Positions 16,827-22,877 of a stretch of 64,000 nucleotides of DNA are shown here, in pieces. Every line of letters starts with the position of its first letter. The first letter of the stretch is position 1. The DNA lies in NCBI RefSeq assembly GCF_035989285.1, contig NZ_CP108513.1:3782001-3846000 (forward strand), written 5' to 3'. This DNA is from Streptomyces sp. NBC_01235. GTDB taxonomy: Bacteria > Actinomycetota > Actinomycetes > Streptomycetales > Streptomycetaceae. Made by a program: the position numbers and the translations under genes. Under the pieces are notes generated by a model that was given only the letters and a program-made list of their open reading frames with translations, made no database searches and was not told the origin of the DNA.

Positions 16827-17885
16827 ATGCGCCACACCCCCGCCAGAGCCTCCCTCTCCCCCCGCCTGCGCGCCGCTCTCGTCGCGGTCGCCGTCGCCGC
16901 GGTCAGCGGCAGCACCCTCGTCGGCACTCCCGCCTCCGCCGCCGCCCCGGCCACCGACACGACCCAGTTCAAGGGCGTGAACTGGGCCGACCCGCGCGAC
17001 AACTTCGCCGACGACCTCCTCCAGCTGTCCGGCCTGTCGACGACCGACACCTACAAGCAGACCTACGCCAAGGCGACCCGGATCATCGCGGCGTTCCGCG
17101 CCAACCTCGGCGCCAACACGGTCCGGCTGCCGATCAACCCGTACACGGTCGACGGCGCGTACTGGAAGTCCTACCGCGGCGTCATCGACGCGGCCTCCGA
17201 CCAGGGCTTCAAGGTCATCGTCTCCTACTGGGAGGGCACGGGTGACCGCAAGGACGGCTTCATCGACGACGAGGCCACGTACTGGCCGATGTGGGACACC
17301 GTCGTCAAGGCGTACAAGAACGACAGCCGCGTCTACTTCGAGCCGATGAACGAGCCGCACGGCTACACCGACACCGAGTGGGCCGACATCGCGGCGAAGT
17401 GGCTGTCGACGTACTCGAAGGTCCCGCGCAACCGCGTCTTCGTCAGCGGCGCCGGCTACAACGACCACGTGACCTCGGTCTGCGCCGACCCGCGCCTGAA
17501 GGGCACGTACCTCTCCCTGCACCACTACGGGTTCTGGAAGGACTACGCGACCTACGACCAGTGGGTGGCCGACCTGAAGGTGCGCATCGGCGACTGCGCG
17601 AACCGGACCGTCGCGGACGAGTTCGGCTCCCCGATGACCACCGGCCTGAACTACAACGTGAAGACGCCGGACAACAACTTCATCAACTACCTCCAGGCCG
17701 TCACGGACACCTTCCGCGAGCTGAAGATGGGCTCCGTGTACTGGCCGGGGCTGCGCACGGACGACACGTACTCCCTCCAGAAGCTCACCGGCACCACCGC
17801 GCGCCCCTGGCTGGCCACCACCAACCAGTCCGGCGCGGACCGACTCGCGTGGGGCTGGGGGCGGGGGAAGCCGGTCAAGGGCTGA
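16827..17885 (+). CDS. Secreted glycoside hydrolase family 5 protein (cellulase-like)
   Basis: 352 residues with a signal peptide (1 to about 38, ending TPASAAA), then one catalytic (beta/alpha)8 domain and no carbohydrate-binding module. The acid/base Glu176 is in PMNEPHG and the nucleophile Glu265 in VADEFGS. NTVRLPIN, LHHYGFW and VYWPGLR are further GH5 landmarks. Likely cleaves beta-1,4 (or related) glucan or mannan outside the cell. The start follows GAAAGGG at proper spacing; upstream in-frame ATGs fall inside the operator repeats and are not used. Two identical LacI-type operators indicate induction by a sugar. The exact polysaccharide is uncertain. Confidence 0.85.
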   Translation: MRHTPARASLSPRLRAALVAVAVAAVSGSTLVGTPASAAAPATDTTQFKGVNWADPRDNFADDLLQLSGLSTTDTYKQTYAKATRIIAAFRANLGANTVRLPINPYTVDGAYWKSYRGVIDAASDQGFKVIVSYWEGTGDRKDGFIDDEATYWPMWDTVVKAYKNDSRVYFEPMNEPHGYTDTEWADIAAKWLSTYSKVPRNRVFVSGAGYNDHVTSVCADPRLKGTYLSLHHYGFWKDYATYDQWVADLKVRIGDCANRTVADEFGSPMTTGLNYNVKTPDNNFINYLQAVTDTFRELKMGSVYWPGLRTDDTYSLQKLTGTTARPWLATTNQSGADRLAWGWGRGKPVKG

Positions 17886-17933
17886 GGTCTCTCGAACACT
17901 GAGGCGTGAGGGCTCACGGCCCACCTCCTCACC

Positions 17934-17963
17934 GGGCCCGCTGACCTGACGGTCGGCGGGCCC
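17934..17963. terminator. Strong bidirectional hairpin
   Basis: Arms GGGCCCGCTGACC and GGTCGGCGGGCCC (one wobble pair), 4-nt loop. Lies between the GH5 gene and the convergent methyltransferase gene and can serve both. Confidence 0.8.
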
Positions 17964-18023
17964 ATCCCGTTCGGCATCCGGCATTCGGCAGGCGCAGGCG
18001 AACGCGGCGTTGCGGCCCGGAGG

Positions 18024-19157
18024 TCAGGTCGGCAGGCGCCAGTGCGGGCCGTCCGGGTCGCCCAGCCAGACGGTCTGGTCCCACTCGGTCACGGTCATCC
18101 CGAAGGCGGCCTGACCGGGCGCGCCCGCCTGCTGCCACACCGTGAGTGCGTCCTCGACCTGGTCCCACAGACGCAGGGGGCCGTCCTGGTGGACCGCCCA
18201 GCCGCTGCCGGAGGACTCGACCCACGCCTGCGAACCGGTCGCCACGTCGAGCAATGCGATGCTCTCTCCGGTGCGCACCAACTCAGCTGACGGCGCTGCC
18301 AGTTGAGCCACGAAGTGGCCTGTCCAGTCCTCCAGCAGCGCCGGGTCGACACGGGTCGGCCGGGTGGCGCCGGGGTGCGGGTAGAAGGTGGGGCGGGGTG
18401 GGCGTTCATGGGGGCGGGCGAGCATGTACGAGACCGTGTCGCCGGTGAAGCGGCCCCGGGCGATCCCTTCGTCGTCGAGGGTGAGCCGGATCAGCCCCGA
18501 GGCGAGCATCCATCCGTTGATCGAGGTGACGATGCTGCCGCCGTCGCGGAGCTGCCACAACCACGACGGGGGAATGGTGCGAACGGCGCACGTGGCGATG
18601 ACGACGTCGTACTCCGCACCGTCCTGGTGTCCGCCCAGGCCGTCACCGACGACGAGGTTCGGGGTGTGGCCGACGGCTTGGAGGTGCTGCGCGGCAGTCG
18701 CGGCCACGTCCTCGTCGTACTCGACGGAGTACACGGCCTTGTCGCCGAGTCTGTGGGACAGGATGGCGGTGGAGTAGCCGGTGCCCGTGCCGATTTCGAG
18801 CACCTTGTCACCGTCGCGGACGTCTGCGAGTTCGAGCATCCGCAGGACGAGGGACGGCAGGGTGCTGGAGGAGGTGGGGCGGCCGGAAAGGGGGCCGGGG
18901 GCGTCGGCGGCGGCGAGGCCGTCGACCTGGGTCACCCATGTGGTGTTCGAGTAGACCATCTGGAGCCACTCGTCGTCGCCGAGCCGGTCACGGCGCACCG
19001 GCTCCCACCGGTTGCCCGTGGGGCGGAACACGATGTCGTCCAGGAAGACTTCGCGGGGCACGGCTTCGACGGCCGACCGCCAAGCAGGGTCGGTGAGTTG
19101 ACCGCGCTCGGCGAGCTCGGCGGCGAGGTTCTGGCGGAGGGAGGCGCTGCTGGTCAT
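18024..19157 (-). CDS. PIMT-like methyltransferase of ATP-grasp peptide cluster
   Basis: 377 residues. Homologous to protein-L-isoaspartate O-methyltransferase: SAM-binding KVLEIGTGTGYSTAILS (motif I), YSVEYDEDVAATA and VVGDGLGG. The N-terminal part (VPREVFLDDIVFRP, STLPSLVLRMLEL) fits this family, and a C-terminal extension of about 130 residues is typical of the homologues found in graspetide operons. In characterised aspartimidylated graspetides such an enzyme methylates an Asp side chain, which then cyclises to an aspartimide. The start overlaps the stop of the ATP-grasp gene by 4 bp. Last gene of the cluster on this strand. Confidence 0.88.
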   Translation of the reverse strand: MTSSASLRQNLAAELAERGQLTDPAWRSAVEAVPREVFLDDIVFRPTGNRWEPVRRDRLGDDEWLQMVYSNTTWVTQVDGLAAADAPGPLSGRPTSSSTLPSLVLRMLELADVRDGDKVLEIGTGTGYSTAILSHRLGDKAVYSVEYDEDVAATAAQHLQAVGHTPNLVVGDGLGGHQDGAEYDVVIATCAVRTIPPSWLWQLRDGGSIVTSINGWMLASGLIRLTLDDEGIARGRFTGDTVSYMLARPHERPPRPTFYPHPGATRPTRVDPALLEDWTGHFVAQLAAPSAELVRTGESIALLDVATGSQAWVESSGSGWAVHQDGPLRLWDQVEDALTVWQQAGAPGQAAFGMTVTEWDQTVWLGDPDGPHWRLPT

Positions 19158-20116
19158 CGGCGGTCCTGGTCAGGCTGCTGGAGTTGGTCGGCGATGGCTG
19201 CGGTGATCTGGCTGGTGATATGGGCGGGGAACCAGGCGAACTGGCCGTTCGGATTGCACTCGTACCAGTGCCACATGCCGAAGGAGTCGAACCCGAAGTC
19301 GAAAGCGCCGTACGCCAACCCGAACACCGCGAGGTAGTCGCGCACGCCTTTCGCCACGCCCGGCGGCACGTCGATGAGGGTGTAGGTGAGGTCGTCGTAG
19401 TACCGGCGCCAATCCAGGCCAGGAGCCCCGTCGATCCGCACCGCGAACAGCCGGTCGCCGACGGCGGTGAGCCGAACGTCCGCGACCTTGTCCACGCGCT
19501 GCTGGAACAAGTGCATCGTCCGGCCGACGCCGGCGTTCAGGTCCTGCGGGGCCACTTCCTCGACCCACACGGTCAGGGCGTGCCCCTGCGGGTCGGTGTA
19601 GTCGCTGTTGTACAGCGGCTTGTAGACCACCGGCCCGTACTCGGCCACAAACCGACGCCCCTCATCGACGTCGTTCGTCAGGAGCGTCGGCGGAACGCGC
19701 AGCCCGCACTGCGCTGCCGCCGCCAGTTGGGCGGGCTTGTACTCGGCGGCCCGGTTGCGCCACGGATGGTTCACGTAGTGCGCGCCCGGCAACGCGGCCA
19801 GGATCCCGCCGAGCCCGTAGCGGGCCTGGTCGGCACACCAGCGGGCCTCCTGCTCGTCCAGGCCGGCGGGAGCGGCGTACGGACGTGGCCGCCGCCAGTA
19901 GACCGACCGCACCTCGTCCAACGCCACGGTCCGTGTCGCCGTTTGGATCTCGCCTCCGAGCCCGGAGGCGTCGACCCGCGCCTTCACGATGACGGTGTCG
20001 GGGAAGTCCGCCGGGTCGACCCGGGCCACCGGCACCCCGCGCCGACTCAGCTCCTCGATGACGACGTCAGCCGTCGCGTCGTCCAACTGGGTGACGACAA
20101 GCACGGGCGGCGACAT
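19154..20116 (-). CDS. tgmB: ATP-grasp peptide maturase (graspetide macrocyclase)
   Basis: 320 residues from the ATG giving MSPPVLVVTQLDDATAD; longer in-frame starts run through the precursor gene and are rejected. N-terminal pre-grasp domain with VYWRRPRPY, ATP-grasp core with YGPVVYKPLYNSDY and RLTAVGDRLFAVRIDG, and C-terminal YECNPNGQFAW carrying the Glu/Asn magnesium ligands. It belongs to the SAV_5884-type ATP-grasp ribosomal peptide maturases, which join Asp/Glu side chains of the precursor core to Thr/Ser/Lys side chains via acyl-phosphate, giving ester or amide rings. Precursor directly upstream, methyltransferase overlapping downstream. Confidence 0.9.
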   Translation of the reverse strand: MSPPVLVVTQLDDATADVVIEELSRRGVPVARVDPADFPDTVIVKARVDASGLGGEIQTATRTVALDEVRSVYWRRPRPYAAPAGLDEQEARWCADQARYGLGGILAALPGAHYVNHPWRNRAAEYKPAQLAAAAQCGLRVPPTLLTNDVDEGRRFVAEYGPVVYKPLYNSDYTDPQGHALTVWVEEVAPQDLNAGVGRTMHLFQQRVDKVADVRLTAVGDRLFAVRIDGAPGLDWRRYYDDLTYTLIDVPPGVAKGVRDYLAVFGLAYGAFDFGFDSFGMWHWYECNPNGQFAWFPAHITSQITAAIADQLQQPDQDRR

Positions 20117-20121
20117 CGTGA

Positions 20122-20409
20122 TCAATCGGAGTCTCCCTGCTGGTCGCTGCCCTGGTCCGTGTTGCCGTCCGGCGAGGTCTTCGTCGCCGTCTCCTTGGAC
20201 GTCTCGCTGCGCTTGTGCCGATCCATGCACGGCACGTCCCTGCCGTCCGGCCCGACCCACCGCCCGGTCTGGCTCTCCGGATCCAGCACGACCGTAGCCG
20301 CGGTCAGCGCGGCGGAGGCCGGGAACGGCTTCATCCGGGTCAATCCCCACGGCTTCGGAGTGAACACCCTCCGCGAGCTGGCGGGTTGGGGCCTTGCAGT
20401 CGTTGTCAT
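20122..20409 (-). CDS. tgmA: ATP-grasp-targeted RiPP precursor peptide
   Basis: 95 residues, start supported by AAGGAGA 6 nt upstream. The leader shows PWGLTRMKPFP (20-30) and VVLDPESQTGRW (40-51), the conserved recognition segments of this precursor family. The C-terminal core (about 66-95) is rich in Thr/Ser and Asp/Glu (SETSKETATKTSPDGNTDQG), supplying both partners for side-chain ester or amide bonds. Asp81-Gly82 is an obvious candidate for aspartimide formation, given the PIMT-like gene downstream. No GG cleavage site or cluster protease is visible. Five bases separate it from tgmB. The ring pattern cannot be read from sequence. Confidence 0.88.
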   Translation of the reverse strand: MTTTARPQPASSRRVFTPKPWGLTRMKPFPASAALTAATVVLDPESQTGRWVGPDGRDVPCMDRHKRSETSKETATKTSPDGNTDQGSDQQGDSD

Positions 20410-20533
20410 GAGTTCTCCTTCGCGAGATGTCAATGTGGAACAGGCCTGCGCCGTCGTGCCTGGCACGCGCGCCACGGCACGACGGGAATCTTGGTGCGGC
20501 CCTGACCCGAAGCGGCCGCCGTGGGGGTGCGTG

Positions 20534-20620
20534 TCAGTACGGCGCTCGCGCCAGCACCAGGACGAGAACAGGGGCGGTCACCGCCGCCACGTACACGAAG
20601 AGGCCGGTGATCGACCTCAC
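20534..20620 (-). CDS. 28-residue predicted membrane peptide
   Basis: GTG start overlapping the previous stop by 4 bp (GTGA). Product VRSITGLFVYVAAVTAPVLV then LVLARAPY, a single hydrophobic helix. The first eight residues recur in the peptide at 27641-27709, which argues that it is a real, conserved micro-gene and not chance. Function unknown. It is the last of a chain of overlapping small ORFs upstream of the graspetide precursor. Confidence 0.5.
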   Translation of the reverse strand: MRSITGLFVYVAAVTAPVLVLVLARAPY

Positions 20621-20805
20621 GAGGGGTCCCTGGACGGCGGCTGCCGGTGGCACGAGCAACGGCAGCGGGATACGAGCAGTACGCCTGTGGAGTGCGGCAG
20701 AGGCACATCTCTGAGCTGGCGGCACAACGCGTGCACTTCCTCGTAGCCGGGCTTGCGCGCCAGCGTGCACTCGGTGGACAGGGCAGGCGTGCTGGTTGTC
20801 GTCAC
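20617..20805 (-). CDS. Small Cys/Arg/His-rich protein, 62 residues
   Basis: GTG start overlapping the upstream stop by 4 bp. The C-terminus reads LLVSRCRCSCHRQPPSRDPS, and this block is repeated almost exactly at the end of the 57-residue product at 27706-27879, so it is a conserved module. Three Cys in CRCSC followed by His could bind metal. The N-terminal half (TECTLARKPGYEEVHAL) is not shared. Translationally coupled both ways within a small operon leading to the graspetide genes. No known family recognised. Confidence 0.55.
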   Translation of the reverse strand: MTTTSTPALSTECTLARKPGYEEVHALCRQLRDVPLPHSTGVLLVSRCRCSCHRQPPSRDPS

Positions 20806-21164
20806 GAGCGATCGCCACCGCCTTTGTCGACGTCGTCGTCCCCGTCGTCGTCATCCGGCTGGGCCAGCCGGGCGCCCCTGCTGTCGGCCACGCGCAGCAC
20901 ATCGCCGAGTACCTGCGTCGTCGCCCGCAGCGCGTGCCGTAGCGCGAACTCACCTGCCTTGCGATCGTCCAGGACAGCTCTTGCGCCGGTGAGAACGTGG
21001 GCTCCGTCCCGGAGTTGGTCCGCCTCGAGCTCGTCCGCGAGCCGGGACAGTAAGCCGTGGGTGCCGTCCGTGGACAGGAAGCACGGCTTGCCGGGTTCGG
21101 TCTCCCAGGGCAGCAGCCGCAGTCCCGAAAAAGCCGAGGGGACGGCGTTTCGGTCGTAGCTCAC
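20802..21164 (-). CDS. Hypothetical protein, 120 residues, acidic tail
   Basis: GTG start (VSYDRNAVPSAF) with GGAGGGG just upstream and overlapping a 14-codon ORF. Predicted mixed N-terminus (LRLLPWETEPGKPCFLSTD), then two long helices (GLLSRLADELEADQL and EFALRHALRATTQVLGDVLRVA), ending in a run of Asp. No recognised family; soluble. First sizeable gene of the unit that runs into the graspetide cluster, divergent from the GntR gene and so probably controlled by the same palindromic operators. Confidence 0.6.
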   Translation of the reverse strand: MSYDRNAVPSAFSGLRLLPWETEPGKPCFLSTDGTHGLLSRLADELEADQLRDGAHVLTGARAVLDDRKAGEFALRHALRATTQVLGDVLRVADSRGARLAQPDDDDGDDDVDKGGGDRS

Positions 21165-21205
21165 GCGCCCACCCCTCCCACAGCTGTCGGTGTCACGGGC
21201 ATCAT
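21161..21205 (-). CDS. 14-codon leader ORF
   Basis: MMPVTPTAVGGVGA, preceded by GGAAGGGAG at 6 nt, the best ribosome-binding site in this operon. Its TGA overlaps the GTG of the next gene (GTGA). It could simply deliver ribosomes to the downstream gene. No other evidence that the peptide itself matters. Confidence 0.35.
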   Translation of the reverse strand: MMPVTPTAVGGVGA

Positions 21206-21296
21206 GAAAGCTCCCTTCCAAGGGAACCGGGGCGGTGCATCTGCTTGGCGGTAGGGCGCCGCCCCGGCATGGTCCGGCCGAGGACATCGGCCGATT

Positions 21297-21312
21297 ACTG
21301 GCTCAAGCCAGT
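21297..21312 (+). promoter_or_regulatory. Palindromic operator 1 (GntR-type)
   Basis: ACTGGCTCAAGCCAGT, 7-bp inverted arms ACTGGCT/AGCCAGT. One base differs from the second copy 46 bp away. Confidence 0.75.
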
Positions 21313-21342
21313 TTGGCCACGGAGGGTCACGCGCGTCAAGCT

Positions 21343-21358
21343 ACTGGCTTAAGCCAGT
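21343..21358 (+). promoter_or_regulatory. Palindromic operator 2 (GntR-type)
   Basis: ACTGGCTTAAGCCAGT, a perfect 16-bp palindrome. It overlaps the presumed -35 region of the GntR gene; TATGCT (21362-21367) could be the -10 box, which would put transcription start at or next to the ATG (leaderless mRNA). Fits autoregulation. Confidence 0.75.
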
Positions 21359-21373
21359 TGCTATGCTGCGGGT

Positions 21374-22147
21374 ATGACAACGTCCGGGCCCTCCTTGAAC
21401 CAACCGCCGAGCAGGCGCATCGCGGAGGAGCTTCGAGCCGCCATCGAGGCCGGGCACCTCGCGCCTGGCGACAAGCTGCCCTCCGAACGCGCGCTGGCCC
21501 AGGAGTACGGAGCCGCCCGCAACACGGCTCGCGAGGCGATCCGACTCCTCGCGGAAGAAGGGCTGGTGACGGCCCGTCACGGGAGTGGCGTCTTCGTACG
21601 GGAGCCGCAGCGGCTGTTCCGCTTCGGCAGCGACCGCTACTCGCGCAGCAACCGCGAAACCGGACTGACCCCTTTCCGGCTCGAAGCCAGACGCCAGGGC
21701 AAAGAGGCCCGCATCGACGTCGCGTACATCAGCCGGGAGCACCCGCCCCAGGACATCGCCGAACGCCTGGACGTACCGGTCGACGAGGACAGTGTGCTGC
21801 ACCGGGAGAACCACTACTTCGCCGACGACGAGGCCGTGCAGATCGTGTCGACCTACCTCCGGTGGGACGAAGCGCAGGGCACGCCGCTGACGCAGCCCAG
21901 GACCGGCAAGGACGGTATCTATGGCCGACTCGAAGACCTCGGCCACATCATGACCCGGGTACGGGACGAGATCACCGCACGCATGCCTACCCCTGCCGAA
22001 GCGGCCGTTCTCGACCTGCCCTCTGGGGTCCCTGTCATCGAAGTCCTTCACACAAGCCTGGATCAGGAGGGTGAGCCGTTCGAGGTGTCCCGGTACGTAC
22101 ACCGCGCGGACCGGACCGGCCTGCTCTACGAACTGTCCGTCGAGTGA
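21374..22147 (+). CDS. GntR-family regulator, HutC/UTRA type
   Basis: 257 residues. Winged helix at about 13-78 (IAEELRAAIEAGHLAPGDKLPS, then NTAREAIRLLAEEGLV and HGSGVFV) and a UTRA ligand domain at about 95-250 (ENHYFADDEAVQIVSTYLRWD, VIEVLHTSLDQEGEPFEVSRY). Two palindromes directly upstream are its likely operators; they lie between it and the divergent small-gene/graspetide unit, so it probably controls both. The ligand is unknown. Probably leaderless, since the putative -10 box lies only 7 bp from the ATG and there is no Shine-Dalgarno. Confidence 0.88.
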   Translation: MTTSGPSLNQPPSRRIAEELRAAIEAGHLAPGDKLPSERALAQEYGAARNTAREAIRLLAEEGLVTARHGSGVFVREPQRLFRFGSDRYSRSNRETGLTPFRLEARRQGKEARIDVAYISREHPPQDIAERLDVPVDEDSVLHRENHYFADDEAVQIVSTYLRWDEAQGTPLTQPRTGKDGIYGRLEDLGHIMTRVRDEITARMPTPAEAAVLDLPSGVPVIEVLHTSLDQEGEPFEVSRYVHRADRTGLLYELSVE

Positions 22148-22180
22148 AAGTCGATCGGCCGAGCACACAAGGAGCCCAGC

Positions 22181-22693
22181 ATGGAGAGCATCGTCATCCG
22201 CCCCTTCGAGGACACGGATCTCCCCGGAGCGGCGGCGGCGTTGACGGAAGTGCATGCCACCGATGGATACCCGGTCGAAGGCGTGGCCCTGCCAGAAGCG
22301 TGGCTCCGGTCAGACGACGTACTCGCCTCCTGGGTCGCGGAGGTGGAGCGAAGGATCGTCGGCCATGTGGCGGTGATGCGGCCGCACGGCGAGGACGCCG
22401 TGTGCCTGTGGGCCGGGCTGAGCGGGGACGACGAGCACCGCATCGGGGTCCTGGCCCGCCTCTTCGTCGTCAGGGAGGCGCGGCAACGTGCCCTGGGCGA
22501 GCGGTTGGTCCGGACTGCCATGAATTACGCACTGAGCCACCACCGCCGCCTGGTGCTGGACGTCATGGTCAAGGACACCGCCGCCATACGCCTCTACGAG
22601 CGCCTCGGCTGGACCAGGACCGGGCGGGCCGAGCATCACTACGGAAACGGACAACTCATCGACGCCATCTGCTACGTGGCTCCCGGCACCTGA
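22181..22693 (+). CDS. GNAT-family N-acetyltransferase
   Basis: 170 residues, start supported by AAGGAG. The GNAT fold is shown by the acetyl-CoA loop LFVVREARQRALGERLV (motif A, R-x-x-x-x-A/G-L-G type), VLDVMVKDTAAIRLYERLGWTRTGR (motif B) and an N-terminal IRPFEDTDLPGAAAAL. It lies 33 bp behind the GntR gene on the same strand and is probably cotranscribed. The acceptor amine is unknown; detoxification or peptide modification are possibilities, and a link to the graspetide cluster is only positional. Confidence 0.85.
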   Translation: MESIVIRPFEDTDLPGAAAALTEVHATDGYPVEGVALPEAWLRSDDVLASWVAEVERRIVGHVAVMRPHGEDAVCLWAGLSGDDEHRIGVLARLFVVREARQRALGERLVRTAMNYALSHHRRLVLDVMVKDTAAIRLYERLGWTRTGRAEHHYGNGQLIDAICYVAPGT

Positions 22694-22877
22694 CCTTGCG
22701 CCCTTCAGCGACGACGTGATCGTGACTCCGTCGGTGACGCATATGGAGCCGACGGCATCTCACCTTCGAGGACCAGAACGACGTCCACCGGCTCGCCGCC
22801 GAGTACAGCCGGCGGCCGCGGACCCGGATGGTGTGGGCAGCCCCGGTCACCCGGGACGCCCACACCACCGGCGGGCC

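Noticed and set aside
20117..20350. N-terminal extension of the ATP-grasp maturase
   Set aside because: It overlaps the precursor gene in another frame and lacks family similarity; MSPPVLVVTQ is the usual start.
22694..22877. Coding-like stretch (HLTFEDQNDVHRLAAEYSRR) between the GNAT and DyP genes
   Set aside because: Could be a gene remnant, but it is too short and without a start or a recognisable family to call.
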